From assembly GCF_019175285.1 (NCBI RefSeq), contig NC_056527.1, forward strand, positions 108,269,129 through 108,333,128: a stretch of DNA of 64,000 bases, written 5' to 3'. The notes beneath the pieces are model-generated. The model saw only the letters and a list, made by a program, of their open reading frames with translations. It did not search any database and had not been told where the DNA came from. The DNA is from Sceloporus undulatus (taxonomy: Eukaryota > Chordata > Lepidosauria > Squamata > Phrynosomatidae). This document shows, in pieces, positions 12,033 to 22,600 of the stretch; the first letter of the stretch is position 1, and each line of letters begins with the position of its first letter. The position numbers and the translations under genes were made by a program.

Positions 12033-13059
12033 AGAACGCAACTCCCATCAATCCTCATCACTAGTGATGCTGGCAATGACTGATGGAAGTTGGAATTCAG
12101 CAACATTTAGAAGGCACAGTACAGAACTTTCAAAGTTAACCTTTTAAAAAAATAATTGGTTGTCATTCCTTGTTACCCTTTGCTGTTACTCGCTGCAGTG
12201 TTGAAAAGTAACTCTTTACACTACCTAATGTATTTGTACTGTTTTTATTGCTTCCCCAACCCATTTTGAGAGGAAAGCTCTTCAGTTAAGGAAATGTCAC
12301 AGAATTTGGGGGGAAAAAAGAAGTATCAAATTCAAACTCTAACTAACAGTTACTTTTCAGAGTAACTAGGAACAGGAATGCATTACATCATTAACTTCTC
12401 TGAACCCTTGCTGCTCTGAAAGCAACTTGTTACAGGCTTATGATATTACCAGTAATGTGTCATTTTCAAGCTCTAGAACCACATGCTTCACAACTCATTT
12501 AGGGCATCTGAAAAATTTTGTCTCAAAAAACAACACAAACACAGTTCTCTCCTTTTTTGCAGGGAAAAAAAAGCACTACAGTATACAGTTCTGCAAACCT
12601 TCAGGGCACTTTTATTTTTTCCTGTCTCACTACTGCCACCAGACGCACAGTGCTGCATCTAATATCTCCACCATTCACTGTCATCTCATTTCGGTCTGCC
12701 TATTTATCATCATCCCTCTGGGATTAGGTTTTTTTGTTTGTTTGTTTGTTTTCTATAGGTGTGGTAGGCAATTTCAGAGTTGTGGATCATCTTTGATCTT
12801 TATTAGAACCTGAATGTCCACTCACCAGAGGCAGGTGAAAAATGGCACCTCTGGCAGGCAGACATATACTAAGAGTAAAACACCCTTCTAAACACCCCTC
12901 ACCCCAAGAACCAAGGCTATCCCTTGAGTATTTAAATTCTACCAACCTTTATGTGTGTGTCTAAGAAGGAAACACTTTTTAATTTCCATTCTTCTTAGAC
13001 ATCTGGGAATCAGAAACCCATTTCAAGCTAATGCAAAGCACCCAGAGATCTACTATAGT

Positions 13060-13514
13060 ATCCAAAGGAGTGTATCCAAAGGAGGGTGACTAAAATGGCG
13101 AAGGGTCTGGAAACCATGTCCTTAGGGACTTAGGGAGCTGGGGATGTTTAGCCTGGAGAAGAAAAGGTTAAGGGATGATATGATAGCCTTATTTAAATTA
13201 TTTGAAGGGTTGTCATATTGATGAGGGAACAAGCTTGTTTTCCGCTGCTCCAGAGAACAGGACCTGGAACAATGGATGCAAGCTACAGCAAAAGAGATTC
13301 CACCTCAACATTAGGAGGAACATCCTGACAGTAAGGGCTGTTTGAGAGTGGAATACACTCCTTCCTCGGAGTGTATGGAGTCTCCTTTCTTGGGGGTCCT
13401 TAAGCAGAGGCTGGATGGCCATCTGTCGGGGATGCTTTGATTTAGATTTCCTGCATGGCAGAATGGGGTTGGACTGGATGGCCCTTGGGGTCTCTTTCAA
13501 CTCTACATGATCTA
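13060..13514 (+). mobile_element. CR1 LINE 3' end
   Basis: Contains GGGTGACTAAAATGGCGAAGG, TTTAGCCTGGAGAAGAAAAG, AACATTAGGAGGAACATCCT and TTGGACTGGATGGCCCTTGG, the 3' part of ORF2 and the 3' end of a CR1. 5'-truncated and broken. In KCTD13 intron 1. Confidence 0.85.
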
Positions 13515-13758
13515 AATTGTCCTTCTGCGAAGCCCAGGTAGGAAATGAAAGATTTGCACTCATCTTTGTGCCTAATGGACTGTGGCTCAGGCTATCCTTC
13601 CTCCTGCTTTGGCCCATGTTGGCCACCCACACTGAGCTCTAGCCATGACATGTCTATATTTCCATCCCCATCCACCTTCAAGCTGTCTTCGCTATTCGTT
13701 CAAATATTTCTCGGCATGTAACCCTGAAGAATTAAGAACAGAGTATTTATGCAGCTCA

Positions 13759-13830
13759 GGTTCTCCCTTGTCTGAAATGCTTGGGACCAGAAGTGTTTGG
13801 GATCTTGGAATACCTCTACAGTATTTGCAC
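13759..13830 (+). mobile_element. Fragment of Tigger-like element (31.4-kb family)
   Basis: TGTCTGAAATGCTTGGGACC, then AGAAGTGTTTGGGATCTTGG, matches the left part of the element at 31355-31685. Confidence 0.5.
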
Positions 13831-13837
13831 AGACAGC

Positions 13838-13975
13838 GCGGCGCAGTGGTTTGAGTGTTGGACCATGATTCTGGAGACCTGGGTTCGAATCCCCACTCAG
13901 CATCCCCAATGGGCAAGTCAGACTCTCTGAGCCTCAGAGGAAGGCAATGGCAAACTTCCTCTGGACAAATCTTGC
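13838..13975 (+). mobile_element. Sauria-type SINE, 3'-truncated
   Basis: tRNA-derived head GGCGCAGTGGTTTGAGTG, box-B-like GGGTTCGAATCCCCACTCA, body CCTCAGAGGAAGGCAATGGC. The tail is replaced by MITE sequence. Confidence 0.85.
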
Positions 13976-13977
13976 CC

Positions 13978-14275
13978 CACAACAAATTCCAACTCCCAGA
14001 ATCCCATAGCCTTGAGCCAGAAAAAAGAGTTAAAGCGGTGCCAAACCTGGTTATTTCTATTATTATTCCAAAGTAAGGATCCACACTGGGGATATAACCC
14101 GGTTTGGCACCGCTTTAACTCTTTGTCTGGCTCTTTGCTATGGAATTCTGGGAGCTGGAGTTTGTTGTGGGGTCTGGACCCCACAACAAACTCCAGCTCC
14201 CAGAATTCCATAGCCTTAAGCCAGAAAGAGTTAAAGCGGTGGCAAACCGGGTTTTTCCCCAGTGTAGATGCAGCC
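13978..14275. mobile_element. Palindromic MITE family B, with an extra half copy
   Basis: 14078-14275 is a long hairpin (GGATCCACACTGGGG ... CCCCAGTGTAGATGCAGCC) whose centre near 14170 reads GGGGTCTGGACCCC. 13978-14077 is an adjoining inverted half copy. Arms hold CCAGCTCCCAGAATTCCATAG. It sits about 100 bp downstream of the KCTD13 leader-exon donor. Confidence 0.8.
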
Positions 14276-14372
14276 CTGCTCTCTCTTTCTCCATTCATGG
14301 CTTCCTCCTCCTCTATAGCTGCCCTTTGACCCCGTTTGACCATCAGCCCACTGACCGGCCAGGTCTACTCAC

Positions 14373-14700
14373 CTCCCCCGGCGAAGCAGGGTGGGCTCCG
14401 GCCAGGCCCCTCCTTCCCTGCCTGCCTGCCTCCCTTCAGCCCCGAAACAGCAGCCAGGACGTCGTCCAAGTCCAAGAAGAAAGACGAGGATCCTCCTGCG
14501 CATGCGCGCCTCTCCTCCACCGCTCCAGTGAGCAGCTACATCCGGGTATTTTCTGTATGAAGCAAGAGAGTCGAACAACACCCGTCCCTTCCTCCTTCCC
14601 TCACAGAGAGGGAGTAGAACTGCGCCTGCGCGAGACATTTCCCCCCCCTTTGGAGGGAAAGGCGACGGGACGCGAAAGGGAACAAGGTTCCCCAACGGCG
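14373..14700 (-). other. KCTD13: Probable untranslated first exon of KCTD13
   Basis: On the minus strand a consensus donor, GGGGGAG|GTGAGT, ends an exon at 14373 inside a CpG-rich block. The next good acceptor downstream lies 6 nt before the KCTD13 ATG. Joining the two gives a leader exon and an intron of about 2.5 kb. The 5' limit (transcription start) cannot be seen; 14700 is a guess from the CpG-rich span. Minus-strand ORFs here (14369-14695, 14536-14724) look like chance ORFs in GC-rich leader DNA. Confidence 0.55.
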
Positions 14701-14720
14701 CATGCGCAGGACATTTGTTT
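14380..14720 (-). promoter_or_regulatory. CpG-rich promoter of KCTD13 with NRF1-type dyads
   Basis: GC- and CpG-rich block in AT-rich surroundings, without an obvious TATA box. NRF1-like palindromes: TGCGCATGCGCG near 14497-14508 and GCGCATGCGCA near 14698-14708, with a weaker TGCGCCTGCGCG near 14619. NRF1 sites are typical of CpG-island housekeeping promoters; its role here is inferred. Confidence 0.6.
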
Positions 14721-14801
14721 TCATTTATTTAATTTATTCATTATTATTGTTATTATTAGGGTATAACTGAGCCACTTTGTTGCCTGTCAGGATGAGACTT
14801 T

Positions 14802-15025
14802 GGTCCAAAAAACACTCTGCACAACTAATCCAGTTTGAGACCGCTTTAACTGCCCTGGCTCATTGCTACAGAACTCTGGGAACTGTAGTTTTTGAGAGAC
14901 ATTTAAGCCTCTGTCAGAGCGCTTTGGTACCACAATAAACTACAGTTCCCAGAATTCCCCAACACTGAACCTGGGCAGTTGAAGTGGTCTCAAACTGGAT
15001 TATTTCTGCAGTGTGTTTTCGACCT
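14802..15025. mobile_element. MITE family A
   Basis: GGTCCAAAAAACACTCTGCA ... CTGCAGTGTGTTTTCGACC. Carries AACTACAGTTCCCAGAATTC at 14938-14957, a close ZNF143-like match. Lies just upstream of the KCTD13 CpG promoter. Confidence 0.85.
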
Positions 15026-15076
15026 CTTTGTCAGAAGCGCTCGGGTTTTGTAGTGAATAGGTTTATTTGTATAGCG

Positions 15077-15264
15077 CAGTGATGGCGACCCTATGGCACG
15101 CATGCCAGAGGTGGCACTCAGAGCCCTCTCTGTGGGCACATGTGCTGTCGCCCCAGGACAGAGTTTGTTACTAGAAAGCCAGAGGGACATGGCACTTTGC
15201 AATAAATAAGTGGGTTTTGGGTTGCACTTTGGGCACTCGGCTTCCAAAAGGTTCACCATCACTG
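15077..15264. mobile_element. hAT-type MITE with perfect 8-bp target duplication
   Basis: CAGTGATGGCGACCCTATGG ... AAGGTTCACCATCACTG, flanked on both sides by GTATAGCG (15069-15076 and 15265-15272). The 8-bp duplication is the hAT signature and suggests a fairly young insertion. Confidence 0.9.
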
Positions 15265-15341
15265 GTATAGCGTATGCCATTACAAAAAGTAACCCATATA
15301 AAACATAAAATGTAAACATCAAATGCATTGTAAAAATAATA

Positions 15342-15584
15342 CAGTGGTACCTCGGGATACGAAATACCCAGGTTACGAATTTTTCGGGATACGAAAAAAT
15401 CCCATAGGGATTTATTGTTTCGGGTTACGAAAGTTTTTTCGGGTTACGAAAAAACTCCGGCGCTATTTTAAATGAGCCGCGGCTTTTTCCCCATTAGCGC
15501 CTATGGCATTTCGGCTTACGAAGGCTTTTCGGGTTACGAAAGCGGCCGCGGAACGAATTAAATTCGTAACCCGAGGCACCACTG
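15342..15584. mobile_element. Mariner-type palindromic MITE (CAGTGGTACC ends)
   Basis: TA|CAGTGGTACCTCGGGATACG ... AACCCGAGGCACCACTG|TA, same family as 7856-8109. Confidence 0.9.
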
Positions 15585-15978
15585 TACATTGCAATACAAA
15601 GTTAAAATTGTAACCCAACCATCGTCTTTGCAGAGCTTCCTCCTTATACTGTAATTGATGTTTTAAAAGTAAAACAGGCTACCTTTTCAGAAATGCTTGT
15701 TTCAGTGCCCCCAATAAGTAATGAGTTAGATCTTCATCTCAGTTGGAGCCACATGGGCAACTCTTTCTTCCCAGAGGGTCCTTTGATAACGCCCTTGCAA
15801 CCCATCCATGGTCACTGACTGACAGCAAAGGGCTGTGAATCCATATCTCTGTTTGAAGTTAGTTATATTATTTAGATATTGTGGGTAACTTGTTTGAAAA
15901 GGGAGTTAGGCATTTTGATAGGCCAACAGCGGTACAATCTAACTGAAAGTCATGTTTCAAAATGTGGAACTTCATATA

Positions 15979-16179
15979 CAGTCAGCTTTCCTCATAGGCG
16001 GACTTGCCTTCCACGGCTTTGAGCTTATGCGGAAGGCAAGCCCCATTAAAGTAATGAGGTGCATACCTGCGCCATGTGCCCCGCGCATCACTGCATGCAT
16101 GTGCCTAATTTTTCCCATGGGGCTTGAGCATACACTATTTTTCCCATACGCGGATCCCCTGCATATAGAAGGCGGACTG
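15979..16179. mobile_element. Tigger-like MITE
   Basis: TA|CAGTCAGCTTTCCTCATAGG ... GCATATAGAAGGCGGACTG|TA, with GGGGCTTGAGCATACACTAT inside. Confidence 0.75.
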
Positions 16180-16369
16180 TATTTAACAGTTCTATCACAA
16201 TTTAAAGAGCATAGTGAATCTTTTGAGAGCCCATACGAATCAAGTTGTAAAATTTATTGATTCCAAGAGAAAAGTTTTCAAATTTCTACATTTCTTTAAA
16301 AACAATCAATACAAGGACTGTTCCTATCCTTTTAGTAAGCTTCAGTCAGTATTTAATAGCTTGAATCAG

Positions 16370-16460
16370 AGAAGATGCCCATAGCCACAGGTGCTGGCGA
16401 AACGTTCTAGAAGAGTTTCTTCCTGACATGGCCACATAGCCCGAAAAACACACAAAAAAC
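16370..16460. repeat. Unclassified squamate repeat (gctggcgaaacgtt type)
   Basis: CAGGTGCTGGCGAAACGTTC and GACATGGCCACATAGCCCGA. The same words recur at 20665-20840, 23143-23225 and 46839-46930. Confidence 0.6.
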
Positions 16461-16560
16461 TAGTTTTTCTTTGTTAATTATGAAATGCTGTCTTGTCTTA
16501 AGTGCCTGATAAAATTACTAGCAAAAGAACAAAATCATTTGAGATGTTATATTGTGTGTA

Positions 16561-16566
16561 TTTAAT
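16561..16566 (-). terminator. Candidate poly(A) signal of KIF22
   Basis: TTTAAT on the plus strand is ATTAAA on the minus strand, about 105 nt past the KIF22 stop (16672-16670). This would give a short 3' UTR. Confidence 0.4.
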
Positions 16567-16669
16567 ATATAAATACAGACACTAGACTGAAGTTAGCAAA
16601 ATAGAAATCCAGTCACAATTTATAAAAATTCAGGTTTGGAGAAATAGTTGTGCAGATCACATCTGGCTA

Positions 16670-19600
16670 CTAAATGATTCCCCAATGTTCCACGATATTT
16701 GCCTGGAGGGAAAGACAGAAAAAGGGACAGAACGTTAAATCCTGTAACTATTCATACCAGACCACACAACACTGAGTTGTATAAAAACATACAGGTTACT
16801 ATCCAAACAATAAAATCATCAGTAGCTACCAGATATGTGAGATCACAAGGTCCTTTAATTAGGAATGTGACTAATACTGACTGCACTTTGGCTTCTCCCC
16901 TTCTAAAACAGCTTCCATCAACAGCTTTTCAAACCAGCTGAATGCAATAGAGACAAGACTCTACCTCAAACTGACCTGCCTACAATAAATAATAATGTGG
17001 CTCTACCTTTCTACAACAATCTGCTGTGAACACAAAAGAGTCAGCACTTGAATTAGTTCTCTTCCTTTCCTCACATCTTGGATTGTGCTCCACTAAACTG
17101 GAAGAGCTGACTATTTCCCCTAAGCATTAGTTGAACACTGCTAACATAGATATGTGGGATCAGGGTACTAAGAGGAACAGATTTGTAAGGTGCATTTAAT
17201 AAACTTAGTGCCTAACTACAGTTATCAATGAAAGCTGGAGATACCTTCTGCCCGTTTAATAGGTGTGTAGAAAATGAAATTCAGCAGGATTTAGTTGTTA
17301 TGCAAACTGTTTCTGTTGTTATTGTGTACATTCAAGTCATTTCTGGATTGTGGCAACCCTAAGGAGAAACTATAATAGGATTTTCTTGGCATGTTTCTTC
17401 AGAGGTGGTTTGCTATTGCCATCCTCGGAGGATGAGAGAGTGTGACTTGTCCAAGGTCACCCAGCGGGTTTCCATGGCTGAACTGGCATTTGAACTCTGG
17501 TCTCCAGGGTCATATTCCAATGCTCAAGCCACTGGCTCTCGTTACACAAACTAAGAAGTAACATTTTCTCTTCCACACAGCCTTTAAAGGAACAGGAGAA
17601 ATCCTTTCATTCCAGCAATCCCAAACCTAACCTAACATTTTTGACTCACCAATATGTGGGAATAGTGTAGGAATCCAGCTGTCAGAAAATATTATCAAAA
17701 GCTATGAGGTACTAAACTGCTAAAGAATTGTGGAAAGCATGAGTTGTCCCCCCAAAAAAATTACTTAGAATTATATAAATTGTTAAAACAGTAAACTTCT
17801 ACTTGGTTTCTAGCAGCAGTTCAAGTACTTCTGTTGACCTATGGAAGCCTTTAACTATCTGGTTTTAGATTACCCTGATTAGCCATCTCTTTGTTATTAA
17901 TTAACTTTTGTCAAGTAGAAGTCAATTTATGGCAACCTTATGAATGAGAGATCACTGAGTCACCTTTGCATCAATAACGCTGCTCAGGTCTTGGAGAGTA
18001 AGGGCCCTGGCTTCTTTGATTGAATCTATCCATCTGGAATCCAGTCTTCTTTTTTTCCCTAATGTTTTCTACCTTATTGACTTTTCTAGTGACCCATGCT
18101 TTCTCATGGTGTGTCCAAAGTAGGACAATCTCAGTTTAGTCGTGTTGGCTTCTAGAGAGAGTTCAGGCTTTAATAGTTTAAATAGCCAATTTGACTGTAG
18201 TGTGAAAAAGTAGGGTGGGAAGATTTTAATTTGTTTTATTTTTTTTACATATGTATTTAAAAAGATCAAGGCTGAATTCCTGTCTTTGCAATGGGACTGC
18301 AGTATTTTGCAAATGTGCTAGTTCATTAACATAGATCCAAAACATAATGCAGAAATAATCCAGTTTGAGGCCGCTTTAACTGCCCTGGCTCAATGCTATG
18401 GGACTCTGTGAACTGTCATTTTTTGAGACATTTAGCCTTTTCTGTCAGAGAACTCTGGTGCCACAATAAACTACAGTACCCAGGATTCCCTAGCCCTCAG
18501 CCAGGGCAGTTAAAGTGGACTTGAACTGGATTATTTCTGCAGTGTTTTGAATCATAGTGACACTTATCAGTGAAAAGCTTGGGTGGCATAAAATTACTGT
18601 TGGGCAGGGGGACCAAAGGGAGGCATTTTAAGAGACTGTTTGGACAGATCACAGAAGGCTGCAGATCTAAAGCTCCCTCTTTCCTTCCACAATGTAACAA
18701 TAGGAAGGTTTTTTCTTCTTCTTTTAAACGAAATACTGTACCAGGGACAAGAGAGGGAAAAAGCTCACTTTGGAGCAAGGTTTAGGAAATAGCCATTCCT
18801 CTACCGTAATACATTCACATATTCCAAGTAATCTACCAATAAGTGTTCTCAAAATGAACTTATCAGGGTTATATGGAATTTAAAAAGTCTTATAGAATCT
18901 TGAAGGGCAACCATGAATTCTGATGAAAACATGAAAGTAACAACCAAACATGGTATATTTTATACAATACAATGCTGTGCTGATCTGGTGGGGGGTTTTG
19001 TGTACATTCGATTTAGGTTTGCTCAGATTCATTTCAAAACTCAGAGAAGAGTTCTATGTTTTTAGCCACTCCTGCTCAGGGCCATTTTAATTCTCTTTCT
19101 CCTTTTTTTGCTTTTTGAACCCCAAGTGAGAAAATCACATTTATCACCACTACCTAGACTTCCCTGTGATAAAGACTAAAAGCTCAGAAACAATGGTCAT
19201 GACTCATATCTTGCTGAAAGCCACTGGAATGCTAGTATCAATGGCTTAGGACCACAGTCTGTGAATACCACCATAAAAAGTAATTATACATCTACAATGG
19301 GTATTGTGACACCTGAAAAGGATCAGCAGATACAAAATTAGCAACTCTAAAATGGGATGGAGGATGCTCACAGAAGCATTTCAGGAACTAGGAGGTTATA
19401 GCTTCCAGGGTTTCTGGGTCCACAATGCACTGGAGGCCATTGAGACTCTGTATTTCCAATGCTGCTGCTGCTAGTAGCTAATATGCAGCCTCACACTTTT
19501 CAATTGTTATTCACCTTTTTGAGTTTATTCCTTTAGTTTCTATATTGTTCAATATGCATATGACACCAGTGGCCCAGAGTTGGAACATAAACATTTTCAT

Positions 19601-22600
19601 TAAAAAAGTAGAAAAACCTTGGGAATTTGAAAAACTTTCAACCTTAGGTCCTGTATGTGAAAGAGTTCAATGAGCTGAGTTTAGAAAACTAGCTTTTTTG
19701 ACATTTTGTTATAACTATACAATAACATTAAAATTATGTCGGTTTTATGCATAACAGCTGGACAGATTTTCAATCAACTTGGAGGGGATGTTTGGGATAG
19801 TCTGACAATATATAGACTATGGGGCAAAACAAACTACCCAAAAAGGGCAGATTGGGGCAACCCCAGAGCTGCTTTCCCCAGAGCCACAGTAAAATAGATG
19901 CACATGGCCCCAATCTGCTTTGCTGCTGCAGTCCCGGCTTTTCTGGCTTCTGAAAATGCGTCATATGATCGTTATGCCCCCAAGCTGCTCGGAAGCAGGC
20001 TTATTATGCCCATCTATTTCGCCCCTAAATGGATTAATATAATGCACTTTTGGAAAGGGAGCACTCCAATGATTTTTCCATTCCTACCATGTTTGGCAGC
20101 TAATTAGGAGAAGCATGTTGTCTCAAGTGCAACTGAGACTGGTGTGCAATGTAAGAAACATGTGAGCATTCAAAAAGAGAGTTATCCTCCAGAGTGGCTG
20201 AAACTGAAGGATCATTAATGATGGTAAGTGATTCTCCTAATCAATGTTAATTACTATTTATTTAGCAATGCTAAATAAATATACTTAGCAATGCTGGTCT
20301 TACAATGACATATACCTAGCAATGCTGGTCTTATAATGAAGCACGGTTATTGTGTCATGGCCACTTTCCTATTTTAAGCTTTGTGTATAATTGTCACAAA
20401 CTATAATTCTAAGTGTGCTTTTCCTAAAACTAGTAACTTTTCTGGCCTTGTTTATGAAACTGTTGTTCTGCTTGTGTTTTATGGTAATTTGGTTGCACTG
20501 TCTATGGTCATTTTTCTCTGTACTAATTGAGCATATTGGTTCCTGTATTTAAAGTAGCAGCAGCCTGTGCTGCACCAAAGCTTATGTTGTCATAAAGCTC
20601 TGTATTTTTAAGGTACTACATGACTTTGGGTTGATTGTTATGCAGACAAACAGCTATGCTTCTGTGAAGTCAAAGGCTTTCATGGCCAGCAACCAGTTTT
20701 TTGTGGGTTTTTCAGGGTATGTGGCCATGCTCTAGAAGTTTATTCCTGACATTTCGCCACAGATGCTGGCGAAATGTCAGGAATAAACTCTTTTAAAAAT
20801 GGCCACATCGCCTGAAAAACTCACAAGAAACTATAGCTATGCTTCTAGTTTTATGTGCAATGGAAAGTAGATCGCTATACTACATCTCTCTTTTTTTTAA
20901 AAAACCTCTCATCCTTTAAGATGGACATTAGGTATTTGTCGGCTTTTAGGTGTCATACAATTCCCAACATGCCAGACTATTGATTAAAGTATGCCAATTG
21001 GGGAAGATAGGATTCAGAATCCAGAATCTGGGGCCCTGAAAGTTGCTCATTCCTGCCCCAATGTAAACTAAATACCCACCTTTAAAAAAGATGCCACTTG
21101 CTTAGGTGAGATGCCATAGACTTTTCCAAGGTCTTCCACCTAGAAAAACGGGGAAGAACAAGAAAATTAAAGATGTGTTGATACCACACAGAGATTAATT
21201 ATACGGGAAATGGGGATGTTCTAGTGAACAGCCGAATGACAAGAATTTTGTAGAATGATGCAGACTTGCACAGAAGTGATCCACTGGTTTGATCTCATGC
21301 AAAATCTAATGGTAATAGAGTGCACACAGCAGTGGCTATTTCAGTGCATGACAGAAATAGAAATGTTTCAAATGCAATCAACACCTTTTCACTCAGTCGA
21401 GAATACTATGCATGGTATGGAGAAAGTAGAATGACTTCATAGTACATCACCAATGTTAAATAGCATAACATAGATGACCCAATGAAATTGGTGTGCACAA
21501 TAGATTCAGGACAGCCAGCATACAGGTAAATTATACAAAACATTATGAGCTTCAACACTACAAGAATGGGCAATGGTCACTATCTAACATAGAGAAATAT
21601 TAATTGGTCTACCATTAGCCACAACCAAATGCAGCCTCCATGCCAGGGCAGACAATTTGCCCCTCCAAACATCAGATAGTGACTCACAGCATCCCTTATC
21701 ATTGCTATACTTGCAAACAGAAGCTGCACTCCAATATCTTAAGGGCTACCAATTGCATATTGGTACCTTCAAATGCAGTATGCACCTATATAAGGAGCTG
21801 TGCTAGCTCAGACCACAGGCCTATCTGGCCCAGCATTGTTCCTACACTGGCTAACCAGGTGCCTATGGGGAATATGTGAGTATAATATGTGAAAACTCTC
21901 CCCTGCTTGTATTATATAGGAATTAGTGTTCAGAGACATATTATTCTGATAGTGGATGAACTATGTAGGTATGAGTCAGTTTCCTGGACATTGCTGCATT
22001 TTGTGGAATGAAATCTTCAGTTTGATTATGAAGCATGTGAAGTATACACTCCAAATATCTAGTTGCTGGAAGACATCAATGGAGGAGGTTTTTTGCTTTC
22101 ATGAAACATCAAAGATCTGACTTGCCAGCAAACACAGGATGGACTAAGCGAGCCTATGTTTTGATTCAGTTTTAAACAGCTAGTATTTTGTATTACAATT
22201 TCCAGAATCCAACTAGTGTCCATGATGGCTGAAAGATTCTGGGTGTTGTAGTCCAGTACAGTAACTTTCCTAAGCACTGGTTTGTTATGTTCTTTAAACA
22301 ATAAATAGCTCTTCCACTCACAGACGCAACAATCATCTAGTGCTCTGTACTTTAGCTGCGAGCCCAGTGAATTCATAAGCTGAAGAGGGATTAGTTGAAG
22401 ACCAGTCCCCTGTCCACCAGATCCTGATGCTTCAGACCTGGCCTGGACAGGCAATCTGCTCAAGTATGTCAGCCTACAGAATTATTCTTTCTATGAGCAA
22501 CTATGCCTTCAGAGTCCACTGACCTTCTCAAATGATCCATAAAGATCTCTCCAGCCTATAATAAGTTGAGCTTTCTTCTTGCCGATGCAGTGCAGGGCCA

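Noticed and set aside
13838-13975. tRNA-like promoter boxes (also at the other SINE heads)
   Set aside because: They are heads of tRNA-derived SINEs with SINE bodies; no tRNA cloverleaf with a matching acceptor stem is present.
14140-14766. 208-codon plus-strand ORF across the KCTD13 promoter
   Set aside because: It begins in MITE family B and runs through GC-rich promoter DNA; antisense to the probable leader exon.
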